Shown one piece after another: positions 14,070 through 22,398 of a stretch of DNA of 22,398 bases. The number at the start of each line of letters is the position of its first letter. The first letter of the stretch is position 1. A model generated the notes under the pieces. The model was not told where the DNA came from. It ran no database searches and worked only from the letters and a program-made list of their open reading frames with translations. Made by a program: the position numbers and the translations under genes. Origin of the DNA: Fimbriimonas sp. (GTDB lineage: Bacteria; Armatimonadota; Fimbriimonadia; Fimbriimonadales; Fimbriimonadaceae); contig JAUJNV010000020.1 in assembly GCA_030447945.1 (NCBI GenBank), forward strand, positions 1 through 22,398, read 5' to 3'.

Positions 14070-15026
14070 CTACATCTTCATCGTGAACCGAAGGCCCAGC
14101 GAGAAGTCGGGGGCTACATTTACCAGGCCAGGAACGCGATAGTTCAGGAAGTCTCCGTCTTCGCTGAAGAACGCCTCGACCGTCTGCCGGTCGGAGAGAC
14201 GGCGCTGGTAGCCTAGGCTGAGCATACGGTGGTCGGAATCCGAGCGCGACTCGCCCGAGCGGAGGGCCGAAGCTTCACCCTGGTGCTGCAAGATCCACCG
14301 GTCTCGGCTGTTCGGCCGGTATTCCAGCACCACCGCCTCTTGATAGACCAACCGCCGCTCGCCCGCTAGCTCCGGGTTGCTCCCCTGGGCGACCGCCCCT
14401 CCCAACAGGTGAAGGTCAAGGCGCCGCCCGATCGGCACCCGCCACTGAAGTCCGAGCGCCGCGTCGATTCCGCCGCTCCCGAGCAGGTGGGAGGCGTTGC
14501 CGGTCGGTAGCTCGACGGCGGCCGTGGCCATCAGGCGGGGAGAGATCTCGCGGGTGTAGGCGACGGAAACGTCTCCGACGCCGGTGGCCGATCCGAAGCG
14601 GTCGGAGCCGGGCACAATCACCTCGCTTCTCCCGAAGGGCACGTCGCTCCGTCCATTGCGGACATGCAGGATGTACCGGTGCCAGCTCTCGATGATCGGG
14701 TCGAGGAAGCCGGGTCCTCGCGAGACGATCGGCACGTCGACGGTGAGATCGGCGCGCCCGGGCAGGCCCTTGCGGTAGCGAAACAATAGCCGCTCGACCT
14801 CGTAATCTTCCTGCACCACGAACGGGCCGCCGGGAGGTCGGCGACGGAGGTCGTTCGCCGCCGTGAGCCCGACGCTCAGGGTCCCTTCGCCCCGGGGGAC
14901 CACGGGAGCTCGGGGGTCGAGCCGAAGGAAGGGAAGCGACACCGCCCGGTGGATGCGCGTCTCGATCTGGGCGGCGGCAGAGGAGCCCAGGAGGGCGAGC
15001 GGGAGCAGCAGGAGCGGGTTCCGCAT
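14070..15026 (-). CDS. Predicted outer-membrane beta-barrel protein (DUF3187-like, tentative)
   Basis: The 318-residue product has a clear Sec signal peptide (about 1-19, ending S-S-A-A-A-Q). The mature part shows alternating polar/hydrophobic strands typical of a barrel: G-T-L-S-V-G-L-T-A-A-N, D-L-T-V-D-V-P-I-V-S, G-V-G-D-V-S-V-A-Y-T-R, and a final strand F-S-L-G-L-R-F-T-M-K-M. The motif W-H-R-Y-I-L-H followed by the G-V-G-D segment and a P-T-G-N block recalls the DUF3187 family, but I hold that as tentative. It is a monocistronic minus-strand gene facing rpmA; a weak promoter (TTGGTC, 18 nt, TAATAA on the minus strand, within 15055-15087) lies upstream. Function unknown. Confidence 0.72.
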   Translation of the reverse strand: MRNPLLLLPLALLGSSAAAQIETRIHRAVSLPFLRLDPRAPVVPRGEGTLSVGLTAANDLRRRPPGGPFVVQEDYEVERLLFRYRKGLPGRADLTVDVPIVSRGPGFLDPIIESWHRYILHVRNGRSDVPFGRSEVIVPGSDRFGSATGVGDVSVAYTREISPRLMATAAVELPTGNASHLLGSGGIDAALGLQWRVPIGRRLDLHLLGGAVAQGSNPELAGERRLVYQEAVVLEYRPNSRDRWILQHQGEASALRSGESRSDSDHRMLSLGYQRRLSDRQTVEAFFSEDGDFLNYRVPGLVNVAPDFSLGLRFTMKM

Positions 15027-15098
15027 TCGAGCAACCCTACCCGAGTCGGAGGCCTTATTAACACTCCGCTGACGGACCGACCAATAGTCCCGCGGCAG

Positions 15099-15124
15099 TT
15101 ATCCCGAGACACGTCCGGTGATAA
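15099..15124. promoter_or_regulatory. Possible operator: TTATC-N16-GATAA upstream of the AbrB-like gene
   Basis: TTATC (15099-15103) and GATAA (15120-15124) form an inverted pair ending 3 nt before ATG 15128. A 9-nt tandem repeat (AAGTATGAA, 15124-15141) follows, placing two ATGs nine bases apart. The position suits autoregulation by the encoded AbrB-type protein. This is inference only; 5-bp half-sites can arise by chance. Confidence 0.3.
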
Positions 15125-15127
15125 AGT

Positions 15128-15397
15128 ATGAAAAGTATGAAAAGCACGAGCGGCGATTGCTCAGGATTATCCGGTGCATTCTATGGCACCTCCACGGTCG
15201 GAGAGCGAGGCCAGATCGTTATTCCCGCCGATGCGCGGGCCGAGATGGGCTTTGCGCCGGGAGACAAGATTTTGATCATGCGGCATCCCATTCACAAGGG
15301 GCTAATGATCTTCAAGATGGAAGCCGTTCGCGAATTCCTCGACGAGTTTTCGGCCCAGGTCGAGCGGCTAGAGCAGTCGAAGGAGGAAGGAGCGTGA
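15128..15397 (+). CDS. AbrB/MazE/SpoVT-family DNA-binding protein, predicted regulator of the efflux operon
   Basis: The 89-residue protein carries a swapped-hairpin AbrB domain at about 20-55: F-Y-G-T-S-T-V-G-E-R-G-Q-I-V-I-P-A-D-A-R, then P-G-D-K-I-L-I-M. An acidic helical tail (E-F-L-D-E-F-S-A-Q-V-E-R-L-E) could mediate oligomerisation. The N-terminus has one Cys (S-G-D-C-S-G-L). The gene overlaps the tolC start by 4 nt (GTGA), so the two are translationally coupled, and an efflux regulator role follows from context. Either ATG 15128 or the duplicate ATG 15137 could be the start; 15128 gives MKSMKSTSG. No toxin gene is adjacent, so a MazE-type antitoxin is unlikely. Confidence 0.85.
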   Translation: MKSMKSTSGDCSGLSGAFYGTSTVGERGQIVIPADARAEMGFAPGDKILIMRHPIHKGLMIFKMEAVREFLDEFSAQVERLEQSKEEGA

Positions 15398-16775
15398 TCA
15401 TCGGATTCGCAATGGGTTTGACCGCCATCGTCGCGGTGGCCCAGGGAGGCTCCGTTCCGGCCGACGCGGGGGGACCACTTACCATCGACCAGGCCGTGGC
15501 CATCGCTGAGCGAAACGCCTTTGCGGTGCGCGTCGCGCGGACGAACGTCGAGCAGAACCGCCAACGCGTCGCCGAGGCGCGTGGCCGCCTCGGGCCGCAG
15601 CTCTCGGTGGGCTCGACCTACACCCGCTTCGGCCAAGAGAGCTCTGCCACTTTTCCCGGCCCGCCGGGGGAGCCTCCTCAGACCATCGTGACCCAACCGG
15701 CGAACAATACCGTGGCGAACGCGCAGGTGAGCCTGCCCATCGACATCTCAGGGAACTTGGGCCGGATCGTCAGCGCCAACCGCGCGAACCTCCGGGCCTC
15801 CGAGCGGACGCTGGAGGCGACGGTGAGCGACGCCCGGCTGAACGCTCGGCGCGCGTTTTTCAACGCACTCCGGGCGCAGGGCCTTGTGAACGTGGCCCAG
15901 AGCGCCGTAAGAAGCGCCCTGGAGAGGCTGGAGCAGGCACGCAAGCAGTTCGCCGGCGACCAGATCGCACGGGTCGACGTGGTGCGCTACGAGGCGCTCG
16001 TCTCCCAGAACTATGCCAACCTGATCCAAGCCCGCAACAACTACACGCTCGCCCGCGAGGCGCTGAATGCGGCGCTCGCGCGTCCCATCGAGACCCCGGT
16101 GGAGCCGGTGGAGGTCACTGCCCTGCCGGCTCCGCCAGCAGGCCCGGACGTTCTCGTGAGGACGGCGCAGGAGGGTCGCCCGGAGGTTCGGTCACTGGGC
16201 CAGACGCTCGAGGCGCTGGCGAACGTTCGGCGGGCGGAGGAGCGGGGACTGAACCCCAGCCTCGCCGTCTCCCTCGGCTATCAGCGCAACCTGGGCACCG
16301 TCGGCGGGTTCGGCGGTCGCGAGGAGACGGCGACGGGCACGTTCGCCTTCAGTCTGCCCGTGTTCGACGCCGGTATAACGCGGGCGCGGGTACGGGCCGC
16401 GCGGCAGGACGAGGAGCGGCTCCAAGTCCAGATCGAGCAACTCCGCCTCGGTATCTCGCAGGAGGTGCGAGCCGCGCTCAACAACCTCGACAGCGCCCGG
16501 GGGCGGCACGAGGGCCGCCGAGTCGCAGGTGACGCCTGGCGGAGGAGGTGTACCGCTTGGCGCGCATTCGCCAGGACGCCGGAGAGACGACCTTCCTAGA
16601 GGTTGTGGACGCGGAGCGGAGCTGACGACCGCCCGCAACAACCTGGTCGCCGCCCGCTACGACACCCTTACGGCCTACTCGAGCTCCAACGGGCTGTGGG
16701 TAGCGACGATCTTGTTCATGGGGAGCGCCTCGTCCCGCCGGACCGACCGGGACTCCGGAGGCTAAACCCAGATGA
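15394..16775 (+). CDS. TolC-family outer-membrane efflux protein (3' end frameshifted)
   Basis: The protein forms the outer-membrane channel of a tripartite efflux pump. It starts at GTG 15394 with a strong AAGGAGG at 15380-15386. A short signal-like segment (M-I-I-G-F-A-M-G-L-T-A-I-V-A-V-A-Q) precedes L-T-I-D-Q-A-V-A-I-A-E-R-N, the typical TolC-family opening. Long helical repeats follow, with Y-E-A-L-V-S-Q-N-Y-A-N-L-I-Q-A-R-N-N-Y and G-R-P-E-V-R-S-L. Frame 1 is sound to about 16512. Beyond this, conserved TolC sequence continues only by changing frame near 16513, 16535, 16617 and 16679: LAEEVYRLARIRQDAGETTF, then E-L-T-T-A-R-N-N-L-V-A-A-R-Y, then E-L-Q-R-A-V-G-S-D. The end is uncertain: TGA 16773-16775 would give an ATGA overlap with the next gene; TAA 16763-16765 is the alternative. 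Confidence 0.85.
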
Positions 16776-18260
16776 GACACTTGTCCATCGTCCTCGGCGA
16801 CGACGCTGCTCCTCGGAGGCTGCGTCGACCGAGCCTCTCAGGAACAGGCCAGGCAGACGGAGCGGATCGTGAGCGATCCGAGCCACCCCGTCACCGTCCA
16901 GCCCGCGCGGCAAGAGACGCTGGTGGAGCGCATCGAGATCACCGGCGCGCTCACGACGGCCAATGACACCCAGGTGGGCGCGAGGGTGCCGGGTCGTGTC
17001 GTGGCGGTGTTCGTGAAGGAAGGCGACGCGGTCGCTCAGGGGCAGATCCTGGCTCTCAGGAAACTTCAACGCTGATGTCCCAGGTTCAGGCGGCGCAGGC
17101 ACAGGCGATGTCCGCCCAGTCGAGGCGTCCAGGCGGCGCAGTCCGCCCTTTCGCAGGCAACGGCCAACGCCCGAGTCGGTCCGTCGCGAACCTCGGCGGA
17201 GGTCCGCCGCGCGGAGGCCGCCTCGCGCTCCGCCCGCGCCCAGCAGAAGAAGGCGCTGGCTGGGGCGAGGCCCGAGAGGGCGCAGGCGGCGGCGTGCGCA
17301 GCGCCTGGTCGAACATGGAGACGGTCCGCAAGGAGCTCGAACGCGTGCGGCGGCTCGTTCGAGAGGGAGCGATCGCCGCGAACCGGCTGGATCAGCAGGA
17401 GAACGCATACGCGGCGGCGCAAACACAATTCGAGGCGGCCGTGCAGTGGAACATGCTTACCCGCGGCAACCGGGAAGAGGATCCGCGACCGCACGGAGGC
17501 AGTGCGGCAGGCCGAGGAGGCCCTGAGCCAGGCTCGATCGTCAGCGCCTCGACGTGCTGCTCGCCGGACGTGGTGAATGGAGCGCAGGCGCAGTTGAACA
17601 CGGGCGCGGGCGCAGGCCCAGGCAGGCGCAGGTGCAGGTCCGCATCGCCCAGCAGGGCGTGCTCGCGGACGCCCAGGTCCGCGCGCCTTCGCAGGACGGG
17701 TCGCCCAGGTAAGCCGGTGCAACCGGGCACCGTCGTCGGCGCCGGCGCGCCGATCGTGCGACTCATCGGCGCGACCGGCGTCTACTTCGAGGGCCAGATC
17801 CTCGAGGCGGCTGCAGTTGATCACACCGGGGAAGCCGGTGCAGGTACAGTGACGGCTCTGCCGAAGCGCAGCTTCGCGGGCACCATCGGCGGCCGTCAGC
17901 CCCGTCGGCGAGGACGTCGGACGTCTCTTCAACATACGCGTCACCCTCGCCAGCGGGCTCGGCGAGATTCGGCCCGCATGTTCGCCCGTGGGCAGGTCGA
18001 TAGGCGCGTGCCCGACGGTCGTTCCGGCGGGCGCGGTGGTGGGCCAAGGCGAGGAGCGGGCCGTCTTCGTCGTCGAGGGCGCGAAGGCCAAGCGGTACGC
18101 GGTGAGGCTCGGCGTCGCGCAGGGGAACTTCGTGCAGGTGATGGGATCCCGGTCGGCGGCAGGTCAGGTGCGGGGACAAGAAGGACTTCAGGAAGGCTCG
18201 CCCGTGAGGGTCGAGGGCGCCACGGAGCGTTCGTGGCCGACACGAGGAGGAGCGCCTTAG
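16772..18260 (+). pseudogene. RND efflux membrane-fusion (periplasmic adaptor) lipoprotein, multiply frameshifted
   Basis: ATG 16772 follows GGAGG (16757-16761). After an early shift near 16792, the sequence reads A-T-T-L-L-L-G-G-C, a lipobox, then TLVERIEITGALTTANDTQV, the biotinyl-lipoyl half G-R-V-V-A-V-F-V-K-E-G-D-A-V, a Gln/Ala-rich coiled-coil hairpin, and barrel segments such as V-G-A-G-A-P-I-V-R-L-I and ALPKRSFAGTI. The C-terminus is VPAGAVVGQGEERAVFVVEG and ends at TAG 18258-18260. These pieces lie in all three frames, so at least eight indels must be assumed. The adaptor normally links the RND permease to TolC, and both neighbours are present. Errors in the consensus and genuine decay are both possible; the intact permease just downstream favours errors. 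Confidence 0.82.
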
Positions 18261-18262
18261 GA

Positions 18263-21200
18263 ATGAATCTGACGCGAGCCGCGATCACTCGGCCGGTCTT
18301 CGTCATCATGCTCATGGCCGCGGCCCTGCTCCTCGGAACGATGGGCTATCGCGGCATGCGCCTTGAGCTGAACCCCGAGGTGAACTTCGGGGTCGTCACG
18401 GTGAACACGGTGTATCCAGGCGCGGGACCCGAGGAGATCAACACCCTCGTGACGCGCAAGATCGAGGAGGCGGTTTCAGGAGTCGCCGGTCTGCGCGAGG
18501 TTACGGGCGCTTCCCAGGAAGGATTCTCCACCGTCGTCGCAACCTTCGAGCTGGAGACGGACGTGAACGAGGCGCTGAACGATGTTCGTTCGCGGGTCGA
18601 TGGCATCCTCAACCAGCTCCCGGACGACATCGAGAAGCCCCAGGTCACGAAGTTCGACAACTCCGCGCAGCCGGTGCTGTACCTCGCGATGACGAGCCGG
18701 AACCTGAGCTCCCAGCAGCTTCGCGACCTCATCGACGATCGCCTGCAGGACCGATTCGCGCAGATCCCCGGCGTTGCCTCCGCGGCGGTGCAGGGCGGAG
18801 ACGTGCGGGAGATCCAAGTCCGGCTGAACCGAGCCAAGCTCCTCGGGTACGGCATCGGCCCCGGCGCACTCCAGCGCCAGATCCAGGCGGCGACGCTGAA
18901 CGTTCCGGCAGGCCGCGCGATCTACGGCGAGCGGGAGTTCACCGTGCGGGTGCCTCTTGAATTCGCCACCGTGAACGAGATCCGGAACATGAGGATCTCC
19001 ATCGCGAACCCCAAGAACCCAATGGCGAAGGGGACCAGCGTCGTGCTCTCCGATGTGGCCGAAGTCGTGGATGCCACGAGAGAGCGCACCTCCTACGCGC
19101 GTCTGAACGGCAGCGACACCATCGTGCTTGCGCTTCTCAAGGCCCGGGAAGGGAATGCGGTGGAGATCGGCCATACCGCAGACAAGCTCGTCAAGCAGAT
19201 CTCCACGGAGTACGCGGCGCAGGGCATCCAGATCACGAAGACCTTCGAGCAGGGGAAGCAGATCGAGGAGTCCCTCGCAGACCTGAACTTCACCCTCTTC
19301 TTCGCGATCCTGCTCGTCTCCGCGATCGTGTGGATTTTCCTGCACTCCCTGAGGGGCACGATTATCGTCGCGCTCGCGATCCCGACCTCTATATTTGCGA
19401 CCTTCGCCGTTCTGAAGGTGCTCGGCTTCACCATTAACAACATGACCATGCTCGCGCTCATCCTCGCGGTGGGCGTGCTCGTGGACGACGCTATCGTGGT
19501 GCTGGAGAACATCTTCCGCCACCTCAAGATGGGTGAGGATCCGCGGGACGCTGCGCTCAACGGTCGCGGCGAGATCGGCATGGCGGCGATGGCAATCACG
19601 TTTGCCGACGTCGTCGTGTTCCTGCCGATCGCCTTTATGGGCGGCGTCGTGGGGCAGTTCTTCCGCCCGATGGCGTGGGCCTACGTGACGGCGGTTCTCT
19701 TCTCGCTCTTCACGAGCTTCACGCTCACCCCCATGCTCGCCTCCCGCTGGTTTCGGCGCGGCGAGGATATGGAGGAGCCGCACGGCCGGTTCGCGCATGC
19801 CTTCGAGCGGATGTTCGCGCGGCTAGAAAACGCGTATCGCCGCGCGCTCGAGTGGTCTCTCCAGCACCGCTGGTTCGTGTTCATCAGCGGCAATATCGCG
19901 CTCCTCGCGGTGTTCATGTTCATCGGTGGGAGTTTCAAGCCCGATGTCGGGGCCGCCTCTGAGGTCGGTTTGCGGCTCTTTCCCATAGCGATCGTGATTG
20001 GGATCGTCACCCTTGTCATCAACCTCATCCGGGGCCGGTTCAGGCCGGTGATTCTCGTGCAGGCGGCCCTGTTTGGGCTGGTTTTCCCGCTCGCGGCTGT
20101 TCTTGGCTTCGCCTTCGCGCAGTGGAAGGACGATGCGGCCTTTAAGATCGCCTTCTTCCCAGCGAGTGACACCGGACAGGTCACGGCGAACATCGAGCTC
20201 CCGCCGGGAACCAGCCTGGCCACGACGCAGCGCGCGGTCGCCTACGTTGAGGGGAAAATGGCGAAGGACCCGGACGTGAAGTACGTCCTCTCTAACGTCG
20301 GCACGCAGGGCGTGGGTAACTTTAGCGGCAGTTCCTCTGGGTCGAGCTATGCGCAGGTGGTCGCAACCCTCTACGACAAGCAGGCGATACTCGACCGACT
20401 GCCCTGGAAAGAGCACAAGGAGCGGCTAAGGACGCGCGCGGACACCGCCGTCGCGGCGAAGCTCACGCAGGAAGTCGGCCGCTTCCCCGGAGCGCAAGTT
20501 CGCGTGGCCGCCACGAGCGCGTTCGGCTTCGGCGCGCCCATCCAGCTCTCGTTCACGTCGGACGACCGGACTCTTCTGCTGAATACGCTGAACAAGATCC
20601 GGCAGGGCCTGGCCAGCGGAGCGATCAAGGGCGTCTACAACGTCGACGTTACGGCCGAGTTGGGCAAGCCCGAGCTGCGGGTGAAGCCGGATCGGACCCT
20701 CCTCACCGACCTCGGCGTCGACGTCGCCACCGTCGCGGGCGCCTTGCGGACGCTCTACGAGGGGGACGAGCAGACGAAGTTCCGCGTGAACGGCCGCGAG
20801 TACAACATCCGGGTCCAGTTGCGCGAGGAGGATCGGTACGACCCTGAGGCGCTCGCCGCTTTGCCGGTCGCGTTCGTTCAGGGGCATCCTGTTTACCTCG
20901 GCAGTGTGGCCAAGATCGAGGAGGCTCCCGGCGTGAGCCGAATCGACCGGCGGAACCGGCAGGAAGAGGCGAAGGTCACCGCCGACCTCCTTCCCGGCTA
21001 CGCGCAGGGCACGGTGCAGGCCCAGATCGAAACCTGGCTCAAAAAGGAGAGCTTGGTCCCGCCGGGCGTGCAGACTCTGAGGGCAGGGCAGGCGGAGGTT
21101 GAGCAGCGGGAAACGGGCTTCATGCTCTCGGCCTTAGGGATCGGCATTCTGCTGGTCTACATGCTGCTCGCCGCGCTCTACGACAACCTGCTCTACCCCT

Positions 21201-21649
21201 TCCTCATCCAGCTCGCGACACCGCAGGCGATCACGGGCGCTATCCTGGCGCTGGTCATCACGGACAAGCCGTTCGGGCTTGTGGGCTTCATCGGCGTCAT
21301 CACGCTGATGGGTCTGGTGGGGAAGAACGCGATCCTTCTCGTGGACTACACGAACACCTTGCGCGACCGTGGCCGCGATCGGCACGACGCGCTGGTGGAA
21401 GCGGGCCCGACGCGGCTCCGCCCGATTATGATGACCACGCTCGCGCTCATCCTCGGGACCCTGCCGATAGCCCTCGCCGTCGGCCGAGGCTCCGAGTTTC
21501 GCGAGACGATCGGCATCACGATCATCGGCGGCATCGTCCTCTCGACTCTCCTGACCCTGCTGGTCATCCCGTGCTCGTACACGATCTTCGACGACCTGTC
21601 GAGTCTCATCGGCCGCGGGATGGCGAAGCTCACGGGGGGAAGGCGTTGA
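18263..21649 (+). CDS. RND (HAE1/AcrB-type) efflux permease with an extra transmembrane hairpin
   Basis: The inner-membrane proton-driven pump of the tripartite system. ATG 18263 is preceded by GAGGAGG (18244-18250) and matches the family N-terminus (M-N-L-T-R-A-A-I-T-R-P-V-F). Landmarks: V-Y-P-G-A-G-P-E-E-I in porter domain 1, the proton-relay Asp pair D408-D409 in G-V-L-V-D-D-A-I-V-V-L-E-N, the relay Lys1021 in G-L-V-G-K-N-A-I-L-L-V-D, and R-L-R-P-I-M-M-T-T. At 1128 residues it is about 80 longer than usual. The surplus is two hydrophobic helices (about 572-591 and 594-619) inserted after TM7, before F-F-P-A-S-D-T-G. The frame is intact throughout, unlike the two genes before it. A continuous frame reaching back to 17075 is an artefact of the upstream indels. 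Substrates are unknown; drugs or lipophilic compounds are usual for HAE1. Confidence 0.95.
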   Translation: MNLTRAAITRPVFVIMLMAAALLLGTMGYRGMRLELNPEVNFGVVTVNTVYPGAGPEEINTLVTRKIEEAVSGVAGLREVTGASQEGFSTVVATFELETDVNEALNDVRSRVDGILNQLPDDIEKPQVTKFDNSAQPVLYLAMTSRNLSSQQLRDLIDDRLQDRFAQIPGVASAAVQGGDVREIQVRLNRAKLLGYGIGPGALQRQIQAATLNVPAGRAIYGEREFTVRVPLEFATVNEIRNMRISIANPKNPMAKGTSVVLSDVAEVVDATRERTSYARLNGSDTIVLALLKAREGNAVEIGHTADKLVKQISTEYAAQGIQITKTFEQGKQIEESLADLNFTLFFAILLVSAIVWIFLHSLRGTIIVALAIPTSIFATFAVLKVLGFTINNMTMLALILAVGVLVDDAIVVLENIFRHLKMGEDPRDAALNGRGEIGMAAMAITFADVVVFLPIAFMGGVVGQFFRPMAWAYVTAVLFSLFTSFTLTPMLASRWFRRGEDMEEPHGRFAHAFERMFARLENAYRRALEWSLQHRWFVFISGNIALLAVFMFIGGSFKPDVGAASEVGLRLFPIAIVIGIVTLVINLIRGRFRPVILVQAALFGLVFPLAAVLGFAFAQWKDDAAFKIAFFPASDTGQVTANIELPPGTSLATTQRAVAYVEGKMAKDPDVKYVLSNVGTQGVGNFSGSSSGSSYAQVVATLYDKQAILDRLPWKEHKERLRTRADTAVAAKLTQEVGRFPGAQVRVAATSAFGFGAPIQLSFTSDDRTLLLNTLNKIRQGLASGAIKGVYNVDVTAELGKPELRVKPDRTLLTDLGVDVATVAGALRTLYEGDEQTKFRVNGREYNIRVQLREEDRYDPEALAALPVAFVQGHPVYLGSVAKIEEAPGVSRIDRRNRQEEAKVTADLLPGYAQGTVQAQIETWLKKESLVPPGVQTLRAGQAEVEQRETGFMLSALGIGILLVYMLLAALYDNLLYPFLIQLATPQAITGAILALVITDKPFGLVGFIGVITLMGLVGKNAILLVDYTNTLRDRGRDRHDALVEAGPTRLRPIMMTTLALILGTLPIALAVGRGSEFRETIGITIIGGIVLSTLLTLLVIPCSYTIFDDLSSLIGRGMAKLTGGRR

Positions 21650-21709
21650 GGCGTCAGGGCGTTAAGGCATTAGGAAAAGCAGTCTCTAACGCCTTAACGC
21701 CCTAAGGCC
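21650..21709. terminator. Imperfect 23-bp inverted repeat (GGGCGTTAAGGC words) between convergent genes
   Basis: The arm at 21650-21672 and the arm at 21687-21709 pair over 23 positions with about four mismatches; AGGGCGTTAAGGC is the perfect core. The loop is 14 nt. It starts directly after the permease stop and lies before the end of the minus-strand gene, so a bidirectional terminator is likely. The word-like build resembles the AGGTTGAAGG hairpins but with a different word. Confidence 0.6.
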
Positions 21710-21726
21710 TTCCCCCAACTCCCTCC

Positions 21727-22390
21727 TCAACCTACCAACCGCAAAACCGGCCGCTGCGAAGGCTTCAGCGCGTCTTTCGGATGGTCCAGGCGGCGGAGGT
21801 TGAGTTTCACCGTGTCGTCGTTGTGCTTTGGCACTCTCGACCAACATCAGAAGATTCTTCTGTGCCACTGGAGGCCACGCTTCGAACGGTTCTGACTCCG
21901 CCAACAACTGAATCGGGCCCAGGGGCTGCAGGCCAGACAGGAAGAGCGACTCCGACAACTGAACTTTGATGGCAAGCCCAGGCTTTGTGCCAAGCTGAAA
22001 ATCCTTTCCAATGGCGGTAGACACGCTCGCCTGAGAACCGTCGATATTGCGCAGGACTAAGAGGTCAGCTAGAGCCGCGAGAGTAACCCACGAATTCGAT
22101 TCACCCTTCTTCTGCACGTAGAAAGAATCCTCCGCAACTGCTTGAAGGAAAGTGCCGTGAGGAATGCCTGAAGGAAAAGCCGTCGAACCAATCAAGAACT
22201 TGTCCGCTGTTCGGGGATCCGTGCTCGTCAACGCCCTCGCAGAGGATTTGCTCCACTCGAAGATCAACTGTGGTCCCTCTGGAATAGATGAAACCGGTAC
22301 TCGCTCCCCTCTATTGAGACGCAGCCACTGCTCGTCGGTCAGCTTTCCCACAACGAAGGCAAGCCAGCGCGGTATGGCAACTGCCGGCAC
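21727..22390 (-). CDS. Hypothetical protein, lower GC, 3' frameshift; possibly incomplete at its 5' end
   Basis: I recognise no family. The frame from GTG 22390 gives M-P-A-V-A-I-P-R-W-L-A-F-V-V-G-K-L, then R-L-N-R-G-E-R-V-P-V and a mostly soluble, mixed-fold sequence with L-A-A-L-A-D-L-L-V-L-R-N. Read straight on it ends at 21686 inside a hairpin, with a Pro/Arg tail that looks non-coding. Skipping one A in the AAA at 21827-21829 (minus strand) instead gives KHNDDTVKLNLRRLDHPKDA and a stop TGA at 21727-21729; that tail has strong third-position GC and looks genuine. The body of the gene has visibly lower GC than its neighbours. The frame stays open to the window edge, so the start may lie further upstream. 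Confidence 0.55.
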
Positions 22391-22398
22391 TTCCCCAT

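Noticed and set aside
15128..15397. MazE-type antitoxin of a toxin-antitoxin pair
   Set aside because: No toxin gene is adjacent; the next gene is tolC with translational coupling, so an efflux regulator fits better.
17075..21649. A continuous 1524-residue frame that would fuse an adaptor-like region to the RND permease
   Set aside because: The first 396 codons mix true adaptor segments with out-of-frame sequence. The permease has its own Shine-Dalgarno and a family-typical start at 18263.

Overview
The window is GC-rich, gene-dense chromosomal DNA from a diderm bacterium. An outer-membrane secretin end, a TolC/RND efflux operon and the KDO-pathway enzyme KdsD all require an outer membrane. 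A PASTA kinase-like protein and a 'stalk' (copper amine oxidase N-terminal type) domain protein are more typical of Firmicutes-like or Armatimonadota lineages. An Armatimonadota (Fimbriimonadia-like) origin is my best guess, from gene content only and with modest confidence.

Layout. (1) Positions 2-5746, plus strand: one tightly packed operon. It runs secretin 3' end, aroK, aroB, small membrane protein, PASTA (pseudo)kinase, rpe, small membrane protein, ribD. From aroK on, every junction overlaps (GTGA, ATGA, GTGA, TTGA, then 10 and 8 nt). (2) 5780-6961: secreted stalk-domain protein and its terminator. (3) 7081-8771: divergent pdxT and kdsD. (4) 8770-9233: minus-strand rpsR with its promoter. 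(5) 9234-9814: gene-free DNA with a 275-bp nested inverted-repeat element. (6) 9815-11032: minus-strand clostripain-family lipoprotein with Ser at the catalytic Cys position. (7) 11227-13179: GAF-GGDEF protein with a degenerate HD-GYP tail. (8) 13226-13955: rplU-rpmA with promoter and terminator. (9) 14070-15026: minus-strand outer-membrane-type protein. (10) 15128-21649: AbrB-like regulator, TolC, membrane-fusion protein and RND permease. (11) 21727-22390: minus-strand unknown gene of lower GC.

How the genes relate. Several enzymes sit around the ribulose-5-phosphate node: Rpe interconverts Ru5P and Xu5P, KdsD makes arabinose-5-P from Ru5P, PdxT belongs to a PLP synthase that consumes a pentose phosphate, riboflavin synthesis (RibD) also needs Ru5P, and aroB/aroK lie downstream of erythrose-4-P. 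The regulatory-looking member of the first operon is a PASTA kinase-like protein that lacks key catalytic residues.

Sequence quality. Frames are broken in the kinase, rpe, rpsR and the last gene (about one indel each, plus one stop in the kinase). They are broken very densely between about 16510 and 18260 (tolC 3' end and the fusion protein). The broken segments still read as well-conserved protein in another frame, so consensus errors are at least as likely as real decay. Gene ends are often marked by hairpins built from short repeated words, such as AGGTTGAAGGTT or GGGCGTTAAGGC.
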